A stretch of 64,000 nt of DNA from Shewanella mangrovisoli (GTDB lineage: Bacteria; Pseudomonadota; Gammaproteobacteria; Enterobacterales; Shewanellaceae): NCBI RefSeq assembly GCF_019457635.1, contig NZ_CP080412.1:62001-126000 (forward strand). The letters are read 5' to 3'. Below, piece after piece: positions 53,435 to 61,354 of this stretch (within the stretch, counting starts at the first letter, position 1; each line of letters starts with the position of its first letter). A program made the position numbers and the translations under genes. The notes below the pieces were generated by a model that worked only from the letters and a program-made list of their open reading frames with translations, was not told where the DNA came from and searched no databases.

Positions 53435-53690
53435 ACCCAAAGAAAGGGCTTGGCACCTGTAAGCCAAAATATGTGGGGAAACCACAATGTTTGAAGTACC
53501 CAATTAGGTAAGCCCTATGGTTAGCCAGTTCGCAACCATAGTGCTATTCAAACAATTTTAGGAGTACATTGTTATTGCTTTGAAAGGAGCTAGGCCAAAG
53601 GCACTGCTGAATAGCCGAAACATAACATGTAGTTAAGGGATTGGGTGGGTAAAAAGCCAGCCGTCAGTCACTGACCGCTGGCTTTTATTT
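53435..53690 (+). ncRNA. Structured noncoding RNA candidate with its own terminator
   Basis: A multi-stem RNA can be drawn by hand just after the HTH gene. A closing stem ACCCAA (53435-53440)/TTGGGT (53641-53646) encloses AGGGCTT (53445-53451)/AAGCCCT (53510-53516), hairpins TGTGG (53472-53476)/CCACA (53482-53486) and CTATGGTT (53515-53522)/AACCATAG (53534-53541, which shares two bases with the stem before), and TTCAAA (53547-53552)/TTTGAA (53579-53584). A strong terminator follows at 53652-53686. No credible protein frame covers it. No known RNA class (retron, tmRNA, RNase P, 6S) was recognised. The exact ends are unknown; it may be processed from the HTH mRNA or have its own promoter. Confidence 0.6.
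53652..53690. terminator. Strong terminator ending the structured RNA
   Basis: AAAAGCCAGC (53652-53661) pairs with GCTGGCTTTT (53677-53686), and inside it GTCAG (53663-53667) pairs with CTGAC (53671-53675), so the stem is nearly continuous over 15 bp. T-rich sequence follows. Confidence 0.9.
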
Positions 53691-53814
53691 TCCTAATTTT
53701 GATCATCGTTACAATATTTATTCACACAGCGATACTTTCAATTTATTGATAAATATAGGTAATAGTTTGTCTTTGGTTAATTATGGGGAATCATTAATCC
53801 CTAACTTGCAAGAC

Positions 53815-53925
53815 TTAAAGCCCTGACTGTTTGAACTCATCAAAGCCAATCTTCGGGTTAATTCCAAAGCTTGATAACGTTGTCGTTAGGCGTGCAGGGT
53901 GATGTGTCATTGTTTCCTCAGTCAC
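53815..53925 (-). CDS. Possible small ORF (36 aa)
   Basis: A short - strand ORF from GTG at 53925 to TAA at 53815-53817, reading MTEETMTHHPARLTTTLSSF at the N-terminus. GGGAGG lies 5 bases before the GTG, an unusually good ribosome-binding site. No family recognised. It could also be the remnant of a longer gene, or chance. 53691-54099 otherwise contains no clear gene. Confidence 0.35.
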   Translation of the reverse strand: MTEETMTHHPARLTTTLSSFGINPKIGFDEFKQSGL

Positions 53926-54099
53926 GTATACCTCCCTTTATTTAAGAACCGACCCTGAGACTCTACTAAGCAGAAGGTCAGTGATGGTGATGCTTGAAGG
54001 CTTCCTGAACTATGCAGAAAAGGGCATCTTCATATCCACATTTATATGATGTGCTGTAATGCATAGCTATTTGAAGTCACATTTCAGCAATGGATAAAA

Positions 54100-54129
54100 A
54101 ATGAGTTAGGGAATTGACTCTAACTCATT
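54100..54129 (-). terminator. Terminator of the MerR-methyltransferase/GNAT pair
   Basis: AATGAGTTAG pairs with CTAACTCATT around 10 bases; on the - strand a T-run follows, 24 bases after the GNAT stop codon. Confidence 0.85.
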
Positions 54130-54153
54130 CGTTTCATAATGTTTCTTTACTTT

Positions 54154-54663
54154 TTAGTTGTCGAAAAATGCAGAGTGATAGCTAACTTCCCCTGTCGGAG
54201 TATCGTCGGCTAGCGATAAAGCTAGGAAATATTCTGAAGGAATATTTGGAAGTGTCAGTTTTGGCAGTGACTCAAAGCCAAATCGGCCATAGTATTTGGG
54301 TTCGCCAAGTAATACGACCCCTTCAATCCCTTGTGCTTTAAGTTGTGATAACCCTTCACGAATAAGTGCACCACCGATACCTTCACCTTGACGTTCCGGC
54401 ACTACTGAAACTGGGCCTAAGCCACACCAAGCATACTCTTCGCCATTTATCAGAATCGGAGAAAAGGCAATATGACCAATGATGCCTGTTTGATCTTCAC
54501 AAACTAGAGATAACGACAAAACTTTCGCATCACGTAGTCTGTTGACGATCAAGTGTTCTGTTGGTTTAGCTCCCGGTTCGTGGTGCGGATGGTTCTCAAA
54601 CGCTCGATAAATAAGATGTTCAATTTCTGAAAGGTCGGAGTGATTTTCAGCTCTAATTTTCAT
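54154..54663 (-). CDS. GNAT-family N-acetyltransferase
   Basis: A 169-residue acetyltransferase of the YhbS-like GNAT type. Acetyl-CoA-binding motif VVPERQGEGIGGALIREGL is present, and YYGRFGFESLPKL marks the C-terminal strand region. The start codon lies inside the MerR-methyltransferase gene (11-base overlap), so the two are coupled. Substrate unknown. Confidence 0.88.
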   Translation of the reverse strand: MKIRAENHSDLSEIEHLIYRAFENHPHHEPGAKPTEHLIVNRLRDAKVLSLSLVCEDQTGIIGHIAFSPILINGEEYAWCGLGPVSVVPERQGEGIGGALIREGLSQLKAQGIEGVVLLGEPKYYGRFGFESLPKLTLPNIPSEYFLALSLADDTPTGEVSYHSAFFDN

Positions 54664-55840
54664 GTTTTAACCTTTGTTTCTTTAATATAAATACTTGGTA
54701 ACCATATTGACCTAAGTATTGCTCGTGTATCCTGAGTTCTTTGCGTAAGTCATTGAGTGAGTTAGAAGTAAAATCCTTGTCATCGAGCTGAGCGATCTTT
54801 TGCTTCAATGGTTCCAGATAGTTACGCCACGACTGTTCACTCTGTGTAAAGTTTTCGATAACCTCATAGCCCGCTTTTATCATCTCTTTGATTCGATGTT
54901 CGCTAGTTGCCATGTCGGGATAGTTTTGTTGCCAAAACTCTATGGCTTCGGTATCTGGGTTATTGGTCAACCAAATCAAGTCACTAATCACTAAATAACC
55001 ATCATGCTTAAGAAATGGTTTCCAACTTTTGAGCGCCTGCTTGATTCCCATAATATAGGCACTGCCTTCTGACCAGATCAGGTCAAATTGCCCCTGTTCA
55101 AATGGTAGTGCCGTCATGCTGGCACAAATCGATGTTATTCGATGTTCAAGAGCATTTTCTTTAGTCTTCTCTTTAAGGCAGCTTAAGCTGTACTCATCGT
55201 TATCGAGTGCCGTTAAATTGAAGGCAGAGTTTTTTGCTAGAAAGAGGGTTGTGACTCCTTTTCCACAGCCAATTTCTAGCGCATCCCCCGACTTAATAGG
55301 TAAAGAGCGTAATGCTTTGAGGGAGTCACCATCATCACTAGGCCCCAGCCGATCTAAACCTTGAAAAATCGCTTCAAAGTCAGCCATATATTGATCATGT
55401 TCATTCATATCTTTGGACAACCATTTGAGTCTCAGTGCCTGCTTTTCACTAAAACCCTGTTTTAACAACCATTCTAGGTGTGCTGATGGAGCTTCTTTTT
55501 CCATTGATAGGTGCCACTCCTTCATCGAGTTCATGCCAAGCATTGAGGAAAGCAGCTCTCTTGCCTTTTGTTTTTGGGCGATTTCTTCATCCAATACATT
55601 CAGCCTATGAAGTAGCAACTCTCTGTCAATTTGAGCCTCCAAACATGCTTGGCACTCTTTTAAGGTTAATCCTCCAGCCTGTAGTTGTTGTAACAGTTTG
55701 ACTTGTTGGACATCTTTGTTTGAGTAGCGGCGATACCCATTGCTTTGCCGTTTGGCAGAAATTAGTCTGAGTTTTTCGTAATAGAGCAGAGTGGAACGGC
55801 TTAATCCGACTTTTTGTGCTAATTCAGAAATACGGTACAT
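54653..55840 (-). CDS. MerR-type regulator fused to a SAM methyltransferase
   Basis: A 395-residue fusion. Residues 1-70 are a MerR winged helix (MYRISELAQKVGLSRSTLLYYEK, NGYRRYSNKDV), followed by a coiled linker, a short domain with EWLLKQGFSEKQALRLKWLSK and, from about residue 180, a class I methyltransferase with motif I ALEIGCGKGVTTLFLAK and IWSEGSAYIMG. MerR proteins usually sense ligands with small C-terminal domains, so the enzymatic fusion is notable. Its own promoter has the MerR signature. It shares an operon with a GNAT enzyme. Ligand and methylation target are unknown. Confidence 0.88.
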   Translation of the reverse strand: MYRISELAQKVGLSRSTLLYYEKLRLISAKRQSNGYRRYSNKDVQQVKLLQQLQAGGLTLKECQACLEAQIDRELLLHRLNVLDEEIAQKQKARELLSSMLGMNSMKEWHLSMEKEAPSAHLEWLLKQGFSEKQALRLKWLSKDMNEHDQYMADFEAIFQGLDRLGPSDDGDSLKALRSLPIKSGDALEIGCGKGVTTLFLAKNSAFNLTALDNDEYSLSCLKEKTKENALEHRITSICASMTALPFEQGQFDLIWSEGSAYIMGIKQALKSWKPFLKHDGYLVISDLIWLTNNPDTEAIEFWQQNYPDMATSEHRIKEMIKAGYEVIENFTQSEQSWRNYLEPLKQKIAQLDDKDFTSNSLNDLRKELRIHEQYLGQYGYQVFILKKQRLKHEN

Positions 55841-56223
55841 GGGGTTCCTCTCATTTATGAGCGAACTATAAACTGTGAAGTTTTAGACAGGTCAACATTC
55901 ATTTTGGCAGAAATTTAAAAATAATCTTGATCGTCAGAAGGGTGTGGAATGGCGAGTAGGGGCTCCATACCTGCCTAAATCTGTATGACATAGGCCTTTA
56001 TTTGCCGCCACTTTGCTCTGGATTCTTGTTGTACTTTGGCTGGCATTGTTTATATTCGAGCAAGACGACCGTCCGCCCTAGTGGTCTATTCATCGCGTCG
56101 TCGAGCAAATGCCATGGTTCACCTATAATTCAGCGCTTTCAGAGCCAACTCGACTATCTCGCTGACTCAAGATTACAAACCTCTGATAGCCACTAAATTT
56201 ATTATGTCACCACCAATCTATCC
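55841..56223. other. Intergenic region between the MerR fusion and ktrB (383 bp)
   Basis: Contains the MerR-type promoter at 55865-55895. Near 56010-56080 one frame reads like a short hydrophobic segment ending EQDDRPP, but no start codon with a ribosome-binding site was found. No other gene or RNA is recognised. Confidence 0.5.
55865..55895 (-). promoter_or_regulatory. MerR-type promoter/operator with 19-bp spacer
   Basis: On the - strand TTGACC and TATAGT are 19 bases apart, the over-long spacing typical of MerR-controlled promoters. AAACT-TCAC-AGTTT forms an inverted repeat within the spacer. The first gene downstream is the MerR-methyltransferase, 25 bases from the -10, so autoregulation is likely. 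Confidence 0.7.
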
Positions 56224-57585
56224 TTACCCAATTGCTAATTTGGTTTCTGCATAGCGCAGTTTTTTTATTCTTGGGTTGGCAAGGAAGTAGGCCAACATCA
56301 GTGGGCCGAGGCGTCCCATAAACATCATAAAGATGATAATCCCTTGGCCGGCACTGGATAAATTACCTGTTAATCCGCGGGATAACCCGACGGTGCCGAG
56401 GGCGGATACGGCTTCGAAGGCGATATCCATAATTGGGGCTTTTTCGGTGAGCACGAGGGCGAATATTGCCAGCCAAGTGACGCCGATGGAGATCATTGTC
56501 AAGGCGAGCGCCTTGCTAATAGTGTCTTTGGGGATTTCGCGCTTAAACACATACACTGCTTCATCGCGGCGCAAATAGCCGTAGGTGGCGAGGATTAACA
56601 CCATAAAGGTCACCACCTTAATGCCGCTGGCGGTACTGAGGGAGCCGCCGCCGATAAACATCAGTACCAAAATCAACAAGGTGGAACCATCTTCGAGTTG
56701 GTCTATGGGTAGGGTGTTAAAGCCTGCGGTGCGCGGGGTCACGGCTTGAAACCAAGAGGCCAACCATTTGCCGAGTTCGCTTAAGGGCGCGAGGGTGTTG
56801 GGGTTGTTGTACTCAATCAGGTAAATGGCTATCACGGCCACGGCATTGATCAGTACGGTGCCAGTAATCATCATGCGGCTGTAGACGGTGAGTTTCGACC
56901 AACGTTTATTGCGTTTAAGGTCAATCCACACCGAAAACCCAAGGCCACCCACAATAAATAAGCCGGTGATGGTAAGGTTTACGACAGGGTCTGCCACATA
57001 GGGCATCAGGCTATCTGGGCTTAGGGCAAAACCCGCGTTATTAAAGGCGCTAATGGTATAAAAGAAGCCATGAAATAGGCTGGTTTGCCAGCCCAGCTCG
57101 CCGCTCCAGTAGACGGATAAAATCAGCATACCCACGGCTTCAACCAATAGCGAAAACACCAGCACGGCCTTAGCGGTCGAGACTAAGGTGGAGGTATCAG
57201 TTTGATTAAACGCTTCTTTCGCGACCGTTTGCTGCAAGAAACCTATCTTACCGCCCAGCGCTATTAGCGTGACTATGGCAAAAGTCATCAAGCCTAGGCC
57301 GCCGCATTGAATGAGCAGCGCGATAATCACTTGGCCAAAGGGCGTGAACACACTGCCAGTATCGACGACCACAAGTCCTGTTACCGTCACCGCCGAGGTC
57401 ACGGTAAAGAGGCTTTGTAGCCAAGTAATAGGCGACTCGGTGGCGATGGGCAGTTTTAGCAAGCAAGTGCCGACGAGGATCAACAGGGCAAAACTGACAC
57501 TGAGGATAAAGGGCGGCGCGCCAAAGAGTTTTTTACCGCTTTTAGGTGTGTGCTCTAGGGTGAGCGAAGGGTGCCATTGAACCAC
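56224..57585 (-). CDS. ktrB: Ktr-type potassium channel subunit
   Basis: A 453-residue K+/Na+-translocating membrane subunit of the KtrB group, shorter than TrkH. Filter-type segments: TVTSAVTVTGLVVVDT, ISAFNNAGFALS, VTPRTAGFNTLP and AVSALGTVGLSRGLTG. GTG start, one base after the ktrA stop codon. It works with the KtrA protein encoded just upstream. A large part of the K+ uptake equipment of this bacterium sits in this window. Confidence 0.93.
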   Translation of the reverse strand: MVQWHPSLTLEHTPKSGKKLFGAPPFILSVSFALLILVGTCLLKLPIATESPITWLQSLFTVTSAVTVTGLVVVDTGSVFTPFGQVIIALLIQCGGLGLMTFAIVTLIALGGKIGFLQQTVAKEAFNQTDTSTLVSTAKAVLVFSLLVEAVGMLILSVYWSGELGWQTSLFHGFFYTISAFNNAGFALSPDSLMPYVADPVVNLTITGLFIVGGLGFSVWIDLKRNKRWSKLTVYSRMMITGTVLINAVAVIAIYLIEYNNPNTLAPLSELGKWLASWFQAVTPRTAGFNTLPIDQLEDGSTLLILVLMFIGGGSLSTASGIKVVTFMVLILATYGYLRRDEAVYVFKREIPKDTISKALALTMISIGVTWLAIFALVLTEKAPIMDIAFEAVSALGTVGLSRGLTGNLSSAGQGIIIFMMFMGRLGPLMLAYFLANPRIKKLRYAETKLAIG

Positions 57586-57586
57586 G

Positions 57587-58285
57587 TTACACCAACCTTG
57601 GTGCGAGTTGTTTTAACTCGGCACGGCTACCGCAGAGGAATAGGGCATCTTCTGTGTGCAGGCTAAAGTCGCTATCAATCTTGCTAAATACGTTGTGCTC
57701 ACGCTTAACCATCAGCGCCGCCACCTTGCCCTTAGGATTGCGTGGGACATTGGTTTGCTCATCGGCACTGTGTTCCTGCAAGCTCCCGAGCAGTTGGCCA
57801 ACAGTGGTGTGATGCAACTGAGCTTTAATATGGATTTCAACAATATAGAGCCCATCACCTATGGCGAGAAAATTATTCACCATAGGATAGTTAAGCGACT
57901 GGGCGACGCGGATCCCCATTTCTTCCTCGGGATGAATAATGCGGGCAACGCCGAGTTTCGACACTATGGTATGGTGCGCCTTGGTGCTGGCCTTGACCCA
58001 AATCGTCTGCACGCCGAGGTTTTTCAGTGCCAGCGTGCATAGCAGGCTAGACTGCATATCTTCACCGATAGCGACCAACACGGCCTCGCAGTTGGTCAGA
58101 TCGAGTTCCCGCAGCGATGCCTCATCGGCGCAGTCGCAAATCACCGCTTCGGTAAGACTTTCTACATATTTTTCAACGATTTTTGGGTCGCTATCGACAC
58201 CAGTAACCGTGTGACCTAAGTGGATGAGTTCGAGGCTCGCGGCAACGCCGAAGCGGCCTAATCCGATGACAGTAAAATGTGCCAT
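57587..58285 (-). CDS. ktrA: Ktr-type potassium uptake regulatory subunit
   Basis: A 232-residue RCK protein: MAHFTVIGLGRFGVAASLEL gives the nucleotide loop, VDSDPKIVEKYV the Asp after the second strand, and ALVAIGED in the centre; a TrkA_C-type domain ends the protein. It gates the KtrB channel on the inner side of the membrane. It is followed one base later by ktrB and preceded by the KdpE-like gene. Confidence 0.93.
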   Translation of the reverse strand: MAHFTVIGLGRFGVAASLELIHLGHTVTGVDSDPKIVEKYVESLTEAVICDCADEASLRELDLTNCEAVLVAIGEDMQSSLLCTLALKNLGVQTIWVKASTKAHHTIVSKLGVARIIHPEEEMGIRVAQSLNYPMVNNFLAIGDGLYIVEIHIKAQLHHTTVGQLLGSLQEHSADEQTNVPRNPKGKVAALMVKREHNVFSKIDSDFSLHTEDALFLCGSRAELKQLAPRLV

Positions 58286-58329
58286 TCCATATCCTTTTGT
58301 GATTGAACTAAAGAGTGAGGTGAGCTGGC

Positions 58330-59019
58330 CTAGGGCGGGTCGAGGTCGGTGAGTCGATACCCTAAGCCGGGTTCGGTTTTGATCAGTTGTTGTTCGTCGC
58401 TGTCGTTGAGCTTTTTACGCAGTTGGCGGACTAAAATCCGCAGATAGTGACTATCTTCTTGATGAGTCTCGCCCCAGATATTGCGCAGCAGTTCGCTCTG
58501 TTTCAGTAATTGCCCCGGGTGGGACATGAGTTGGGCGAGCAGGGCAAATTCCTTTTTGGTAAGCGCCACTTCCTGTTGATTGAGCCAGCATTGATGGCTG
58601 CTCTTTTGTAGGGAGAGCGGGCCAAATTGCAGTATATCGATGGTGTTTGAGGTATTCACAAGGTCACGAACCAACACCTTGATACGCACGATTAATTCCC
58701 TGATCCCAAAGGGCTTACTCAGGTAGTCGTTAGCACCCGCCTCGAGAAGGCGGATTTTTTCTTCCTCCTGATCGCGTGCGGTGAGTACTAGCACAGGGGT
58801 CTTATCCTGCTGGCGCAGCGCATAGAGTAATTCGATACCATCGCCATCGGGCAGGCCGAGGTCGAGCACGATAAGGTGCGGCTGATGGCTGCGGTATTGT
58901 TTAAGCGCCGTGGCTATGCTGGTGGCGCTTAAGTATTCAAAGCCTTCCGCCTCGAGTGAGATCCGCATAAAGGTATGGATTTGCGGCTCATCATCCACCA
59001 CTAATACCTTGTAAGCCAT
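58330..59019 (-). CDS. KdpE-like response regulator
   Basis: A 229-residue OmpR/PhoB-type regulator. The receiver domain (about 1-118) keeps the acid pocket (VVDDEPQ), phospho-acceptor Asp53 in VLDLGLPDGDG, and the Lys in YLSKPFG. The C-terminal winged helix has LTKKEFALLAQLM and HYLRILVRQLRKKL, close to KdpE. It starts immediately after the kinase gene's stop codon. No kdpFABC is nearby; the adjacent target is ktrAB. Confidence 0.92.
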   Translation of the reverse strand: MAYKVLVVDDEPQIHTFMRISLEAEGFEYLSATSIATALKQYRSHQPHLIVLDLGLPDGDGIELLYALRQQDKTPVLVLTARDQEEEKIRLLEAGANDYLSKPFGIRELIVRIKVLVRDLVNTSNTIDILQFGPLSLQKSSHQCWLNQQEVALTKKEFALLAQLMSHPGQLLKQSELLRNIWGETHQEDSHYLRILVRQLRKKLNDSDEQQLIKTEPGLGYRLTDLDPP

Positions 59020-60066
59020 TTATGCCGCCTTCGTGGTTATTGGCAAAGCGATGCGGATCAGGCTGCCTTTGGCAACACTTTCGGCGCCGATGCTGCCCTT
59101 ATGGGCGGTAATAATGCCTTTGGCGACCGCAAGGCCTAATCCCGCACCGCCATCGGTCGAGGGATGTTGACGATAGAAGAGGTCAAAAATCGCCTCGGCG
59201 TCGGCTGGTGCTATGCCTTGTCCTAAGTCTTGAATATCGATGCGCAGCATCTGTTGGTGGCGATAGAGGTTTACCGTAACAGGCTGTTCTGCGGGCGAGT
59301 AGCGCAGGGCATTATCGAGTACATTAAAAATCGCCTGCTCAATCAAAGAGCTGCAAATCATTAATGGCGGAAGTTCTGGCTCACAGTGAATTTGGATCCT
59401 AGGTTGCGCGGTTTGAAAGCGGGCGATAGTGCGCTGTAACACTTCGCGTAGATTGGCTTCGTCTAGGCTAAATTTGAGCGCGCCATGTTGTAACTTAGTC
59501 GCTTGCAAAAGGTTTTCGATATATTGGTGCAGCCTATGGCTCTCGGCGGCGGCCGAGTCGATAAGCTCCTCGGTTTGCGTCGGGTTAAGTTTGGCTTGGT
59601 ATTCCTTCAGCGTGGTTAGGGTGCCGATAATGGTCGCAAGCGGCGTGCGTAAATCGTGGGAGACAGAGAGCAAAATGCTGTTTCTGAGCTGCGCCTGTTC
59701 GAGTGCCTGCTGCTGGCGGCGGTAATGTTCGGCTAACTTGCTGCTAGTGAGGGCGACCAGCAAAAACACGCTTAGATTGACTATGTCTTCGACGTTGAAC
59801 ATCTGTAACGAATAGCGTGGCGTGGTAAATAAAAAATTGAAACTGACAGCGCCAAATACGGCCACAAAATAGGCGTAATTGGCGCTGCATTGCAGAGCCA
59901 CGGCGACCACGGCTAATTGCAGGATAAGCAGTACGGCAATGGCCGAGCCTGAAAAGTGATCAATCAAATAGCTAGTGAGCAAGGCTATCACTAACAGCAT
60001 GGCGGTAAATAACGCGGGGTGCGTGCGCCAGTATTGGTTGATGGAGGCTGTGTTTGCAAAAGTCAT
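59020..60066 (-). CDS. KdpD-like sensor kinase, lacking the large N-terminal part
   Basis: A 348-residue kinase made of the KdpD membrane region (DUF4118, four segments between about residues 20 and 110), a dimerisation/His box (SVSHDLRTPLATIIG), N box NVLDNALRYSP, G1 DLGQGIAP and G2 GGAGLGLAVAKG. KdpD proper has about 900 residues with N-terminal KdpD and USP domains that sense the cell; these are absent here. Start codon is far from any earlier coding sequence, so the short form seems original rather than cut. Operon with KdpE-like and KtrAB. Confidence 0.92.
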   Translation of the reverse strand: MTFANTASINQYWRTHPALFTAMLLVIALLTSYLIDHFSGSAIAVLLILQLAVVAVALQCSANYAYFVAVFGAVSFNFLFTTPRYSLQMFNVEDIVNLSVFLLVALTSSKLAEHYRRQQQALEQAQLRNSILLSVSHDLRTPLATIIGTLTTLKEYQAKLNPTQTEELIDSAAAESHRLHQYIENLLQATKLQHGALKFSLDEANLREVLQRTIARFQTAQPRIQIHCEPELPPLMICSSLIEQAIFNVLDNALRYSPAEQPVTVNLYRHQQMLRIDIQDLGQGIAPADAEAIFDLFYRQHPSTDGGAGLGLAVAKGIITAHKGSIGAESVAKGSLIRIALPITTKAA

Positions 60067-60293
60067 AACGGCTAAGGCATTGCTGAAGTTAAGGCTACTC
60101 TAGCAAAGGCATGTGGGGATAGCGCGTAAAAAATCCGTAAAATTTTTTGTGGCTTGGCGTGTGGTTTTGTCTGGCATTTACATCAGGCTGGCGGTTTTGC
60201 TCGCCGCCTTGCATCAGATAAGGGCTGCAAATACCGCGATTACGCGAGGTAATCTAGCTCCATTACCTCGCGCTAACGCATGAACGGCTTGGG

Positions 60294-61220
60294 TTACCAA
60301 GGGATGGGCGGCGGCATTAAGCGTTTGCCATTATAACCCGGCACAGTGGCAAAACGTGGGGACTTGGCCTCCCAATCGGCTTGGGCGCTGGCGATATCTT
60401 CCTTACTGTGGCCGACAAAATTCCACCAAATACTGACGGTGTCGGCGAGGGGCGCGCCGCCAATCAGCAGTAAACGTGCGCCAGGGTGAAGGTCGAGCGT
60501 CACACTCTCGCGCAGCATGCCAAGGTAAGCGAGGTTATTGTTATCAAAGGCCTCGTCGTCGATATCGAATCGGCCCTCGAGGGGCATTAGGCCATATTCA
60601 AATCGCGGATCCAGCCTGAGCGTCAGTTGAGTGGCCTCTGCGGCAAAAATATCGAGCGCGACGATTGGTGAAAAGTGCAGCGTGGGCGCTTGTTTATCCT
60701 TCCACGAGCCAATCAATAGGGTAAATTCGACGCCCGCCTCCTGCCAAGTGGGCAGCTGGGGATAATGGTCGAATCTAGGGGCTGTGTCTTTGTGTTCCAG
60801 CGGCAGCGCAATCCATAGCTGCACCGCATGCATAGTGCGATGACCTTCGACGGACTCTTCGGTGTGGGCGATACCATGGCCTGCGGTCATCAGGTTTACT
60901 TGCCTCGGGCGTATCACTTGGGCGCTACCTAGACTGTCCCTGTGCATGATTTCCCCCTCCAGCATCCAAGTGAAGGTTTGAAGGCCGATATGGGGATGCT
61001 CGCCCACATTCATTAAGGGGCCGTCGGTGACTGGGCCAATATGATCCAGAAAACACCAAGGACCTATGAGTCGACGCGGCTTTTGCGGAATCGCCCGCGC
61101 TACGGGTATCCCGCCCACATCACTGATTTTGGGGGCAATCTGCTGGATTTGGATCCGCCCATCTTCGACGGGACATTCCCTTGGGCCGCCGTAAAATGGC
61201 GATGTTTGCATTTGACTCAT
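60294..61220 (-). CDS. Pirin-family protein
   Basis: A 308-residue bicupin of the pirin family. The metal site shows in GEHPHIGLQTFTWMLEGEIMHRDSLGSAQVI and HGIAHTEES; LIGPWCFLDHIGP is typical of the start. Some pirins are quercetinases or affect metabolism by binding dehydrogenases; the role here is not known. AAGGAGT lies before the ATG. Confidence 0.93.
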   Translation of the reverse strand: MSQMQTSPFYGGPRECPVEDGRIQIQQIAPKISDVGGIPVARAIPQKPRRLIGPWCFLDHIGPVTDGPLMNVGEHPHIGLQTFTWMLEGEIMHRDSLGSAQVIRPRQVNLMTAGHGIAHTEESVEGHRTMHAVQLWIALPLEHKDTAPRFDHYPQLPTWQEAGVEFTLLIGSWKDKQAPTLHFSPIVALDIFAAEATQLTLRLDPRFEYGLMPLEGRFDIDDEAFDNNNLAYLGMLRESVTLDLHPGARLLLIGGAPLADTVSIWWNFVGHSKEDIASAQADWEAKSPRFATVPGYNGKRLMPPPIPW

Positions 61221-61354
61221 ATCGACTCCTTATCTTCATTTAGACACGGATAGACTTAACATTTATGCTGGTGCAGCGAGGCGTGTTATCGCCCTCAAGG
61301 TCTGTTACTCGATGCTCGACCTTAATGACTTTAACGCAATATTGGGAATAAGGG

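Noticed and set aside
53435..53690. Retron msr-msd or type III toxin-antitoxin RNA
   Set aside because: No reverse transcriptase or ToxN-like nuclease is within reach, no tandem RNA repeats are present, and the retron AGC/UAGC branch context is not obvious.
53870..53895. GTTAGGC near 53885 with TTGTC/ATAAC, resembling half of an integron attC site
   Set aside because: GTTRRRY is present but no matching RYYYAAC partner or L-arms at the right distance were found, and no integrase is near.
53930..54060. Frame reading like MVMLEGFLNYAEKGIFISTF, possible transposase remnant
   Set aside because: Too short, no ribosome-binding site, and no recognisable transposase motif; composition alone cannot support it.
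56010..56085. Short hydrophobic frame ending EQDDRPP, a possible small membrane protein
   Set aside because: It has no start codon with a ribosome-binding site; a stop codon lies just upstream in frame.
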